Shown: positions 49,926-57,254 of the stretch, one piece after another
Position numbering within the stretch: the first letter of the stretch is position 1
Layout of the letters: each line of letters begins with the position of its first letter
Origin: Caulobacterales bacterium
GTDB taxonomy: Bacteria > Pseudomonadota > Alphaproteobacteria > Caulobacterales > Caulobacteraceae
DNA: 64,000 bases
Assembly (NCBI GenBank): GCA_019510435.1
Contig: JAEKKJ010000006.1
Span: forward strand, 62,001 to 126,000
Reading direction: 5' to 3'
The notes under the pieces: generated by a model
What the model was told of the DNA's origin: nothing
What the model saw: only the letters and a program-made list of their open reading frames with translations
Databases searched by the model: none
Translations under genes and position numbers: made by a program

Positions 49926-50920
49926 CACGGATCATCCTTGTAGGCGCCGACCACCAGCGGCTGGCCGTCGGCGATGCGGGCGCGGTACATGCCCTCGGTG
50001 TTGAAGCTCCAGGCCATCTGGCCGTCGGGCGCCACGGCGATCACGCCGCCATCGCCGCCGAGCGCGGTCAAATCGCCCTGCACCACCCGGTCCACCGCCG
50101 CCTGCAGCGACAAGCCCGCGTGCTGGACCAGGGCGCAGATCTCGTGGGCGACGCCCAGGCGGATGAAATATTCGCCCGCGCCGGTGCAGGAGACGGCGCA
50201 GGCGCGATCGGAGGCATAGGTCCCGGCGCCGATGATCGGGCTGTCGCCGACCCGCCCCCAGCGCTTGGCCGTGGTGCCGCCGGTGGAGGTGCCGGCCGCC
50301 ACGTGCCCGCGGCTGTCCAGCGCCACGCAGCCGACGGTGCCGCGCTTGCCCTCGTCGTGGACCAGGTCGCCGCGCAGGTCGGCCTCCGCTACGATCCCCG
50401 CCGGCCGCGGCGGGATCGGCAGGTCCAGCTTGGCCAGCGCCCGCTCCAGAGACCGCCAGCGGCGGGCGCTGAAGAACCAGCTGGGGTCCACCTGCTCCAG
50501 GCCCTGGCTACGGGCGAAGGCGTCGGCCCCCTCCCCGCCCAGCATCACATGGGCCGAGCCCTCGATCACCGCCCGCGCCGCCGAGATCGGATGGCGCGTC
50601 GTGGAAAGGCCGGCCACCGCGCCCGCCGCCAGGGTGCGGCCGTCCATGATCGAGGCGTCCAGCTCCACGCGCCCCTCGGCAGTGAAGACCGCCCCGCGGC
50701 CGGCGTTGAACAGCGGGTCGTCCTCCAGGAGGTGGATCGCCGCTTCCACCGCGTCCATCGCCGAGCCGCCGGCGCGCAGCACCGACGCGCCGGCCTCCGC
50801 CACCGTCGCCATGGCCTGGCGGTAGGCGGCCTCCTGCTCGGGCTTGAGATGGTCGCGCGAAATGAGGCCGGCGCCGCCGTGCGCGACGAGGGCCCATCCG
50901 GGAGAGCTGTCAGAGGCCAT
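49925..50920 (-). CDS. Isoaspartyl peptidase / L-asparaginase (Ntn hydrolase, plant type)
   Basis: A 331-residue type III asparaginase/beta-aspartyl peptidase. It self-cleaves to expose Thr195 in GKRGTVGCVALD; NAGRGAVFT, STGGTTAKRWGRVGDSPIIGAGTYA and CTGAGEYFIR complete the active site. It hydrolyses isoaspartyl dipeptides or asparagine in the cytoplasm. Positioned between hpd (39-bp gap) and hmgA (overlapping), it is part of the tyrosine operon; why an isoaspartyl peptidase is kept there is not obvious. Confidence 0.92.
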   Translation of the reverse strand: MASDSSPGWALVAHGGAGLISRDHLKPEQEAAYRQAMATVAEAGASVLRAGGSAMDAVEAAIHLLEDDPLFNAGRGAVFTAEGRVELDASIMDGRTLAAGAVAGLSTTRHPISAARAVIEGSAHVMLGGEGADAFARSQGLEQVDPSWFFSARRWRSLERALAKLDLPIPPRPAGIVAEADLRGDLVHDEGKRGTVGCVALDSRGHVAAGTSTGGTTAKRWGRVGDSPIIGAGTYASDRACAVSCTGAGEYFIRLGVAHEICALVQHAGLSLQAAVDRVVQGDLTALGGDGGVIAVAPDGQMAWSFNTEGMYRARIADGQPLVVGAYKDDP

Positions 50921-50959
50921 GACCGTCCACTCTAAGCGCGTGATGGCCGCGTGGAAGAC

Positions 50960-52051
50960 CTATGCCTTCGCCGGCAGCACGCCCCGCCTGATCTGGTCCA
51001 GTTCGATGGACTCGAACAGGGCCTTGAAGTTGCCCTCGCCGAAGCCCTCGTTGCCCTTGCGCTGGATCAGCTCGAAGAAGATCGGCCCGATCATGTTCTC
51101 GGTGAAGATCTGCAGCAGCAGGCCCTGGCCCTCGCTGGGCGCGCCGTCGATCAGGATCCGGTCGGCCCGCAGCCGATTCACGTTCTCGCCGTGGCCGGGC
51201 AGGCGCGCATCGATGCCGTCGAAGTAGGTGTCGATGGTGTCCTGGAAGGTCACGCCGCGGTCGCGCATGGTCTCGACCGACTCGAAGATGTCGCCGGTCC
51301 CCAGCGCCACGTGCTGGATGCCCTCGCCCTTGTAGTCCTTGAGGAACTCCTCGATCTGCGAGTGCTCGTCCTGGCTCTCGTTCAGCGGGATGCGGATCTT
51401 GCCGCAGGGGCTGGTCATGGCCTTGGAGACCAGGGCCGTCTGCTTGCCCTCGATGTCGAAGTAGCGGATCTCGCGGAAGTTGAAGATGCGCTCGTAGAAG
51501 TCCGCCCACTTCCCCATCTGCCCGCGGTGGACGTTGTGGGTCAGATGGTCGAGGTAGGTCAGGCCCACCGAATTGGCCGCCATCTGGGCCTCGGCGCCCT
51601 CGATCGGCACGAAGTCGACGTCGTAGATCTCCTGCGCCCCGTAGCGGTCGACCAGGTAGAGGTTCGAGCCGCCGACGCCCTCGATGGCCGGGATGTTGAG
51701 CTCCATCGGGCCGACCGGACCCTGGACGGGCTTGGCGCCGCGCTCGACCGCCAGCTTGAACGCCTTGGCGGCGTCCTTCACCCGGAAGGCCATGGCGTTG
51801 GCCGAGGGCCCGTGGACCTCGCGGAACTGCGCGGCCTGGCCCTGGGGCTCCATGTTCAGGATGAAGTTGATGTCGCCCTGGCGAAAGCGCAGCACGTTCT
51901 TCGAGCGGTGCTTCGCGGTCGCCGTGAAGCCCATCTTCTCGAACAGGTCCTTCAGCCGCTCGGGCTCGGGCGAGGTGAACTCGACGAACTCGAAGCCGTC
52001 GGTGCCGAGGGGGTTGTCGAACAGGTCGCGGGTCTGGGTCTGGACGGTCAT
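50960..52051 (-). CDS. hpd: 4-hydroxyphenylpyruvate dioxygenase
   Basis: A 363-residue HPPD, converting 4-hydroxyphenylpyruvate to homogentisate. Iron ligands are the His in LDHLTHNVHRG, the His in GIQHVALGTGD and the Glu in GPIFFELIQRKG; GFGEGNFKALFESIE near the C-terminus is the family signature. ATG at 52051 has a strong AGGAGG; the longer frame adds unconserved residues. First gene of the operon hpd, asparaginase-like, hmgA, hypothetical, fah, marR. Confidence 0.95.
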   Translation of the reverse strand: MTVQTQTRDLFDNPLGTDGFEFVEFTSPEPERLKDLFEKMGFTATAKHRSKNVLRFRQGDINFILNMEPQGQAAQFREVHGPSANAMAFRVKDAAKAFKLAVERGAKPVQGPVGPMELNIPAIEGVGGSNLYLVDRYGAQEIYDVDFVPIEGAEAQMAANSVGLTYLDHLTHNVHRGQMGKWADFYERIFNFREIRYFDIEGKQTALVSKAMTSPCGKIRIPLNESQDEHSQIEEFLKDYKGEGIQHVALGTGDIFESVETMRDRGVTFQDTIDTYFDGIDARLPGHGENVNRLRADRILIDGAPSEGQGLLLQIFTENMIGPIFFELIQRKGNEGFGEGNFKALFESIELDQIRRGVLPAKA

Positions 52052-52076
52052 GGCTGCCTCCTGCGCGGCGCGGTTC

Positions 52077-52090
52077 GTATCATATGAAAC
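52077..52090. promoter_or_regulatory. Imperfect palindrome in hpd promoter (MarR operator candidate)
   Basis: GTATCATATGAAAC, six of seven base pairs symmetric around TCATATGA, 26 bp upstream of the hpd start codon. TATGAT on the minus strand could also serve as a -10 element. Candidate site for the MarR protein at the operon end. Confidence 0.45.
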
Positions 52091-52255
52091 TAGTCCGCGG
52101 TAGGCGCCAGGGTTGGGGCGGGAAGAAAACGCCGGAGCCGGCCGATCGGTCGCAAACGGGCGTGGCCCGGCCCACTGCCCCGGCGCCATGCTGCAGCGCG
52201 ACATTCCCCCCGCGGACTGCTAGGCAGGACCGACTGCTTCGCCATTGGGACCTGC

Positions 52256-52816
52256 ATGCTTCGCCGTACCTACGACTGGGTGATGGGCCTGGCCGCCTCG
52301 CGCCACGCCGTCCGCGCCCTGGCCCTGATCGCCTTTGCCGAAGGGGTGTTCTTCCCGATCCCGCCCGACGTGCTGCTGATGCCCGTGGTGCTGGCCGACC
52401 GCAGCAAGGCCCTGCGCTATGCGGCGATCACCACGGTCTGCTCGATCCTGGGCGGGTCGACCGGCTATGCGGTGGGCTATTTCCTGCAGCCGGTGGGCCG
52501 CTGGATCCTGTCGATCACCGGCGGCAGCTACGAGAGCTTCCAGGCCTGGTACGCCCAGTGGGGCGCCCTGCTGATCGCCGTGCCGATCCCCTACAAGATC
52601 ACCGCCATCGCCTCCGGTCTGGCGCACCTGAACATCTGGGTCTTCCTCGGCGTGTCGCTGCTGGTGCGCGGCCTGCGGTTCTCGCTGGAGGCGCTGCTGC
52701 TCAAGGTCTACGGCGAGCCGATCCGCGCCTTCGTGGAGCGCCGGCTGGCGCTGGTGGCCAGCGCCGCCGCGGTGGCCATCGTGGGCCTCGTGATGCTGCT
52801 GAAGTTCGCGCACTGA
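52256..52816 (+). CDS. YqaA/DedA-like SNARE-associated membrane protein
   Basis: A 186-residue inner-membrane protein of the YqaA branch of the DedA/VTT family. AEGVFFPIPPDVLLMPVVLADR, a conserved proline-acid motif in a re-entrant region, and GGSTGYAVGYF and PIPYKITAIASGL are characteristic; four to five membrane segments. DedA-type proteins are linked to lipid flipping and membrane homeostasis. Followed 25 bp later by dsbB, probably one transcript with coq7. Confidence 0.88.
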   Translation: MLRRTYDWVMGLAASRHAVRALALIAFAEGVFFPIPPDVLLMPVVLADRSKALRYAAITTVCSILGGSTGYAVGYFLQPVGRWILSITGGSYESFQAWYAQWGALLIAVPIPYKITAIASGLAHLNIWVFLGVSLLVRGLRFSLEALLLKVYGEPIRAFVERRLALVASAAAVAIVGLVMLLKFAH

Positions 52817-52840
52817 TTTCCGGCGCGCTATAGAAGGCCG

Positions 52841-53353
52841 ATGGCGGCGCTGCTTCGTCCTTTCCTCGACCGTTGGCGGCTCTGCGCCGTGTTGGCGGCG
52901 GCTGCGATGCTGGCCATCGCCCACGCCTTCGAGACCTTCGGCGGCTTCGCGCCCTGCATGCTGTGCCTGCGCCAGCGCGAGGTCTACTGGGCGATCCTCA
53001 CCGTCGGCGTCGCCTTCATGGTGCTGGTGCGCATGCCCGGCGGCCCGCGGTGGCGCGAGGCCACCTGCTGGGTCCTCGCCCTGGGCTTCGCGGGCGTCTG
53101 CGCGGTGGCGATCTACCACGCGGGGGCGGAGTGGAAGTTCTGGCCGGGGCCGCAGTCCTGCTCGGGCGCGGCCAAGGTCAGCGCGGCCGACATGACCGCC
53201 TTCCTCGAGGGCGCGAAGGTGCGCCCGCCCTCTTGCGAAAACGCCCCCTGGGTGTTCCTGGGACTCTCCATGGCGGGCTGGGACGCGGTCGCGGCCTTCT
53301 GGCTGGCGGCGCTGTCGGTGCTGGCGGCGATGCGGGAGCGGGGCAAGCGATGA
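52841..53353 (+). CDS. dsbB: Disulfide bond formation protein B
   Basis: A 170-residue membrane protein with four TM helices. The quinone-linked cysteine pair is Cys39/Cys42 in APCMLCLRQ after TM1; a second pair in the periplasmic loop (SCSG and SCEN) would interact with DsbA. It reoxidises DsbA using ubiquinone. Its stop overlaps the coq7 start (ATGA); coupling a quinone-using enzyme to a quinone-synthesis gene is sensible. Confidence 0.91.
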   Translation: MAALLRPFLDRWRLCAVLAAAAMLAIAHAFETFGGFAPCMLCLRQREVYWAILTVGVAFMVLVRMPGGPRWREATCWVLALGFAGVCAVAIYHAGAEWKFWPGPQSCSGAAKVSAADMTAFLEGAKVRPPSCENAPWVFLGLSMAGWDAVAAFWLAALSVLAAMRERGKR

Positions 53354-53940
53354 GCGACGAGGCGACGGTCGAACCGCAAGGCGAAAAGCCGATCCCGCCG
53401 CGCCCGGGTCGCGGGGCCCAGGCCGCCCGCCTCGCCGAGATCCTGCGGGTCGACCACGCCGGCGAGCTGGGGGCGGTCCACATCTACCGCGGCCAGCGCG
53501 CGGTGATGGGCGCGGCCGCGGGGCGCGGACGCATCGCCGGCCAGCTGGCCGAGATGGAGGCCCAGGAGGCCGTCCACCTGGCCCGCTTCGACCGGCTGCT
53601 GACCGAGCGCCGGGTGCGCCCGACCGCCCTGGCCCCGCTTTGGCGGCTGGCGGGTTTCGCCCTCGGCGCCGGCACCGCCCTGCTCGGCGAGAAGGCCGCA
53701 CACGCCTGCACCGAGGCCGTGGAGACGGTGATCGAGGGCCACTACGCGGGCCAGATCGCCGAGCTTTCCGAGCGCGACCCCGACCTCGCCGCGGAACTCT
53801 CGCGCTTCCGCGACGAGGAGCTGGCCCACCGCGACCTGGCCGTCGAGGAAGGCGCCCGCGAGGCGCCGGCCCACGGCCTGCTCTCCGCCGTCATCGGCGC
53901 CGGCTGTAGAGCCGCGATCAAGCTCAGCGAGAAGCTCTAG
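53350..53940 (+). CDS. coq7: 2-polyprenyl-3-methyl-6-methoxy-1,4-benzoquinone monooxygenase (Coq7)
   Basis: A 196-residue carboxylate-bridged diiron hydroxylase of ubiquinone synthesis. Diiron ligands: Glu in RVDHAGELGAVHIYRGQ, EAQEAVHLARFD (ExxH), Glu in TEAVETVIEGHY and the second ExxH in DEELAHRD. Catalyses hydroxylation of demethoxyubiquinone at the membrane. ATG at 53350 overlaps the dsbB stop; a much longer frame through dsbB is an artefact. Confidence 0.94.
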   Translation: MSDEATVEPQGEKPIPPRPGRGAQAARLAEILRVDHAGELGAVHIYRGQRAVMGAAAGRGRIAGQLAEMEAQEAVHLARFDRLLTERRVRPTALAPLWRLAGFALGAGTALLGEKAAHACTEAVETVIEGHYAGQIAELSERDPDLAAELSRFRDEELAHRDLAVEEGAREAPAHGLLSAVIGAGCRAAIKLSEKL

Positions 53941-54123
53941 CCCCAACCCTGCGCAAGCTGTTGACGACCGGCGCGCACGCCTTGACCTGAATCGGCGGCG
54001 CAGTCCTGATCGCCAGGCTGCCGCGCAAGGGGATTCGTCGGGCGCTGGGCTACGCGGCCCACAACCCGGCGGAGTTGAACGCCGCGAAAAACACAGCCGG
54101 CAGGGAGTCGCCAAGGGTCAAAA

Positions 54124-54138
54124 GTTCTGCTTTTGTTC
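54124..54138 (+). promoter_or_regulatory. LexA (SOS) box, alphaproteobacterial type
   Basis: GTTC-TGCTTTT-GTTC, an exact match to the alphaproteobacterial LexA consensus GTTC-N7-GTTC, 20 bp upstream of the 95-residue gene at 54158. A small dyad CAAAAG/CTTTTG (54119-54135) overlaps it. Confidence 0.7.
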
Positions 54139-54157
54139 CCGATAGGGAGTCGAAGCG

Positions 54158-54445
54158 ATGGCTGACGGAAGCAGATCCTACCTGGCGCGGCCCATGGCGG
54201 TGGGCGAGGCGCGACTCGGCTGGGCCACCGCCGCCCGCTCCAGCCTCTGGGCCCGCTGCGGCTGCGGGCGCGAGGCGGCGATCGATCCGCGCCCCTGGCT
54301 GGCCCAGGGCCTGAGCCGTCAGGTGCTCCACGACCTCAGCCACCGCCTGCGCTGCGTCTGCGGCGCGCGCCAGGCTGAGCTCGAGATTCGGGGTCTCGCC
54401 GAGGCGCCAGGGCATGGCGCTGGCGGCATCTACGTCTTCCGCTGA
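54158..54445 (+). CDS. Small CxC/CxC zinc-ribbon-like protein, probably SOS-controlled (95 aa)
   Basis: A 95-residue protein with two paired cysteine motifs: WARCGCGREAAID (about residues 33-44) and LRCVCGARQAELEI (about 64-77). The spacing looks like a compact zinc ribbon that could bind nucleic acid or a protein. In between is DPRPWLAQGLSRQVLHDLSHRL, an amphipathic helix. GGGAG lies ten bases before the ATG. The exact GTTC-N7-GTTC box upstream makes it a candidate damage-inducible gene. No named family is recognised; zinc binding is inferred from cysteines only. Confidence 0.75.
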   Translation: MADGSRSYLARPMAVGEARLGWATAARSSLWARCGCGREAAIDPRPWLAQGLSRQVLHDLSHRLRCVCGARQAELEIRGLAEAPGHGAGGIYVFR

Positions 54446-54950
54446 TTTCGATCAGCTTCCCGGAGGTGCAGGTCCCCGGAGGTGCGGCTCCCCCTGTGGG
54501 GGCTGTCGGGGGAGCCGCGTTCCGTACGCCCGAGGGGGGATTCGGGTGGCCGGGGTCGCAGTCGGGCGGCGGGGGAGGGAGAGAGCCGCGTCGCTGCTGA
54601 GAGGGACCTTCGCAGCCGCTTGCGGCGGCCGTAAGGCCGCTCCATGGCCCGTTCCAGCAGAGTTCGCCGCAGTTCAGCCGGTTCCGACACATGCCGGAAA
54701 CGCCAGGCGGCCAAAATTGCCCAGTTGTCGCGAATGAAGATCGCCCCCGCGCGCAGGCTTTTATGTCGGCAATACGGTGATCCGGGCGCGATCGGCCGCC
54801 GATCGCGGCGCCGATGACCTGAATGTTTCAGTTCGACCTCCGCGACTGAAACAAAGCGGCGCGCGCCCCTTCTTGCAACGGCCTGGGGGCCGATCGACCG
54901 GGCTTCAGGCCCGGCCGCGGCGACGTCGCAACCACCGAAGAGGTGTAACC
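54446..54950. other. 505-bp intergenic region before the EF-hand gene
   Basis: No credible coding sequence. It contains a GC-rich hairpin (54484-54518), a near-repeat CCCGGAGGTGC twice just before it, and an inverted repeat GTTTCAG (54825-54831)/CTGAAAC (54846-54852) about 100 bp before the EF-hand start that could be an operator. ATCGGCCGCCGAT at 54790-54802 is a further short palindrome. Confidence 0.6.
54484..54518. terminator. Strong GC hairpin after the SOS-box gene
   Basis: GCGGCTCCCCC pairs with GGGGGAGCCGC, an 11-bp perfect stem with a 13-nt loop, 39 bp after the stop of the 95-residue gene. No T run follows, so factor-independent termination is uncertain; it may stabilise the 3' end. 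Confidence 0.45.
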
Positions 54951-55679
54951 GTGCATATCTCAAGTCATTCAAACAGTTATGGAGCTGGCGAGACCCAGCG
55001 CGTGCTCAGCGCCCTGCTGAACGGCGCGCCGGGCGCCCGGCAGAAAGGGACCACCGCCGCCAACGACGGGGACGGCGACGACGCCGCGACCGCCGCGCCG
55101 CCCGGACCGCCGCCCGCGGGCGGGGCCAAGCAGTTCGCCCTCGGCACCCTGAAGAGCCTGCTCTCGGCCCAGGAGGGCCCGCCCTCCTCCGCCGACCTCG
55201 CCGGCCAGATCGTCAAGGCGGCCGACACGGACGGCGATGGGAACCTCACCGCCGACGAAATCGCCAAGGCCCTCGGCTCCTCCACCTCCGACAAGCTCAC
55301 GGCGGCGGTCGGCAAGCTGGACACCGATGGCGACGGCAAGCTCTCCGCGAGCGAGCTCACCGCAGCTCTGGACGCGCGCAAGGCCCATCACGGCCACCAC
55401 TACGGCGCCGCGAAGTCCAGCGCCGACCTGGCCTCGCAGCTGATCAAGACGGCGGACAGCGACGGCGACGGCTCGGTGAGCCAGGACGAGGTCAAGTCGC
55501 TCCTGGGCGATGCGGCCGGCGGCGACGCCTTCGCCACGGCGTTCGGCAAGCTGGATGGCGACGGCGACGGCAAGCTCTCGGCCAACGAACTGGCCTCGGC
55601 GATCGACGCGTTCCGCACCGCCCACTTCGGCGGCGCGAACTCGAACAGCGCCACGAGCTCGATCCAGGCGACCGCCTGA
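54951..55679 (+). CDS. EF-hand calcium-binding protein (four EF loops)
   Basis: A 242-residue protein with four canonical EF-hand loops: DTDGDGNLTADE, DTDGDGKLSASE, DSDGDGSVSQDE and DGDGDGKLSANE, in two pairs separated by a His-rich linker (HHGHHYG). Each has Asp at 1, 3, 5 and Glu at 12, so calcium binding is very likely. The N-terminal 60 residues are disordered, Ser/Gly/Pro-rich, with no signal peptide visible, so location (cytoplasm or export by a non-Sec route) is open. GTG at 54951 has GAGGTG nine bases upstream. Such calmodulin-like proteins recur in caulobacters without known roles. Confidence 0.9.
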   Translation: MHISSHSNSYGAGETQRVLSALLNGAPGARQKGTTAANDGDGDDAATAAPPGPPPAGGAKQFALGTLKSLLSAQEGPPSSADLAGQIVKAADTDGDGNLTADEIAKALGSSTSDKLTAAVGKLDTDGDGKLSASELTAALDARKAHHGHHYGAAKSSADLASQLIKTADSDGDGSVSQDEVKSLLGDAAGGDAFATAFGKLDGDGDGKLSANELASAIDAFRTAHFGGANSNSATSSIQATA

Positions 55680-55847
55680 TCCGTCGCGGCCGGCCTTCTG
55701 CAGAAGGCCGTGGCCGGCCGCCCCTTCCCGACCGCGCACCCAGCGGCGTCTTGCCCGAACATTTCAGGGGCGTCTTGATCCCCGTCATCCTCGCACTGGA
55801 CGCCCGTGTCATAAGCCGGACCTCAGGGAAGAGGAGATAGCTCCACA

Positions 55848-56450
55848 ATGAACCGACGTCTGATCCTGGGCCTTGCGCCCATCGCCGCGGCCTTGGCGAC
55901 CGTCGCCAGCGCCCAGCCGCCCGCCCCCCACCACGACGCCGGCCCGCCCGAGATGCATCACGCCGACATGAAGGCGATGCACGAGGCGATGATGAAGCAG
56001 CACCTGGAGGACCTGAAGATCGTCCTGCGGCTGCGCCCGGACCAGGAGGCGGCGCTGCAGGCCTTCGCGGCCGCCCATCACCCGCCGGAGATGGGCGAGA
56101 TGATGCACGACAAGATGTTCGGCGGGCCCGAGGCCAAGCCCATGACCACGCCCGAGCGGCTGGACGAGATGGCCAAGCATGAAGCCGCCATGGCCGCCGA
56201 GCACCAGAAGATGACCCAGGCGCTGAAGACCTTCTACGCCGCCCTCAGCCCCGACCAGCAGAAGGTGTTCGACGCCCTGCAGCGCCTGGAAGGACCCGGC
56301 GGCATGCACGGCGGCCATCACATGGTGATGATGGGCGGGCCCGGCATGATGATGGGCGGCCCGGGCATGGGCCCGCCCGGCATGGACGGCCCGCACATGA
56401 TGATCATGCACCGCCAGGCCGGGGCGCCGGGCCCCGGCGACGACCAGTAG
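55848..56450 (+). CDS. Spy/CpxP-like periplasmic protein, His/Met-rich
   Basis: A 200-residue exported protein with a Sec signal (MNRRLILGLAPIAAALATVASAQ). Mature part has two LTxxQ-like motifs (LRPDQEAAL and LSPDQQKVF) typical of Spy/CpxP/ZraP/CnrX-type periplasmic chaperones or metal sensors, and is very rich in His and Met: HHDAG, MHHADMKAMHEAMMKQH, and a low-complexity C-tail of GGPGM repeats with HH pairs. This composition fits copper or silver binding. Placed directly before an OmpR-type regulator/sensor kinase pair whose sensor is also Pro/Gly/Met-rich, suggesting a metal- or envelope-stress circuit. Confidence 0.83.
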   Translation: MNRRLILGLAPIAAALATVASAQPPAPHHDAGPPEMHHADMKAMHEAMMKQHLEDLKIVLRLRPDQEAALQAFAAAHHPPEMGEMMHDKMFGGPEAKPMTTPERLDEMAKHEAAMAAEHQKMTQALKTFYAALSPDQQKVFDALQRLEGPGGMHGGHHMVMMGGPGMMMGGPGMGPPGMDGPHMMIMHRQAGAPGPGDDQ

Positions 56451-56522
56451 CCGCCACTGCGGCGCTGCGGATTGTGGCGAAGTCGCGATGACGGCGCCAC
56501 AGTCCGCGGCCAGAGGTCCCTC

Positions 56523-57254
56523 ATGACGCCCCAACCCGCGGTGCTGCCCGCCCGGCACATCCTCGTCGTCGACGACGACACCCAGCTGCGCGAGCAGATC
56601 GCCGGTTACCTGGCCGAGTACGGCTACCAGGTGCACGACGCCGGCGACGCCAAGGCCATGGACCGGGTGCTGGCGTCCGCGCCCATCGACCTGGTGGTGC
56701 TGGACCTGATGCTGCCCGGCGAGGATGGCCTCTCCATCTGCCGCCGCCTCACCGCCGACGGCGGGCCGGCGATCATCATGGTCAGCGCCATGGGCGAGGA
56801 GATCGACCGGGTGCTCGGCCTGGAGCTCGGCGCCGACGACTACCTGGCCAAGCCCTGCAGCCCGCGCGAGTTGCTCGCGCGGGTGCGGGCGGTGTTCCGC
56901 CGGCTGGAGGAGGCCAGAGGCGGGGCGCCTCGGCGCGGCAAGGGCTACCAGTTCCAGGGCTTCGTGGTCGATGTCCTGCGCCGCCAGCTGCGCGCGCCCA
57001 ACGGCACCACCATCCTGCTGACCTCCGGCGAGTTCTCCCTGCTCTCGGCCTTCCTCGACCACCCGCAGCGGATCCTGTCGCGCGACCAGCTGCTGGACAT
57101 CGCCCGGGGCGAGGACACCGACGTCTTCGACCGCGCTGTGGACGTGCAGATCAGCCGCCTGCGCCGCAAGCTGCACGCCTGCTCGGACGGCGAGATCATC
57201 AAGACGGTCCGGGGCGCGGGCTACATGTTCGACGTGCCGGTGACGCGGGCGTGA
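56523..57254 (+). CDS. OmpR/PhoB family response regulator
   Basis: A 243-residue regulator: receiver with Asp17/Asp18, phosphoacceptor Asp61 in VVLDLMLPGEDGL and Lys110 in DDYLAKP, then an OmpR-type winged helix (LTSGEFSLLSAFLDHPQRILSRDQLL, RAVDVQISRLRRKL, IKTVRGAGYMF). ATG at 56523 follows AGAGG. Stop overlaps the kinase start (GTGA). Probably activates the upstream Spy-like gene and itself. Confidence 0.94.
   Translation: MTPQPAVLPARHILVVDDDTQLREQIAGYLAEYGYQVHDAGDAKAMDRVLASAPIDLVVLDLMLPGEDGLSICRRLTADGGPAIIMVSAMGEEIDRVLGLELGADDYLAKPCSPRELLARVRAVFRRLEEARGGAPRRGKGYQFQGFVVDVLRRQLRAPNGTTILLTSGEFSLLSAFLDHPQRILSRDQLLDIARGEDTDVFDRAVDVQISRLRRKLHACSDGEIIKTVRGAGYMFDVPVTRA

Noticed and set aside
52077-52090. 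hpd dyad as a seventh copy of the catabolic-cluster motif
   Set aside because: GTATC and ATGAAA agree but the spacing is one base shorter and the site is nearly palindromic, unlike the asymmetric motif.
53941-54314. Plus-strand ORF starting at 54075 over the SOS box
   Set aside because: It would overlap the better-supported gene at 54158 in another frame and lacks a ribosome site.
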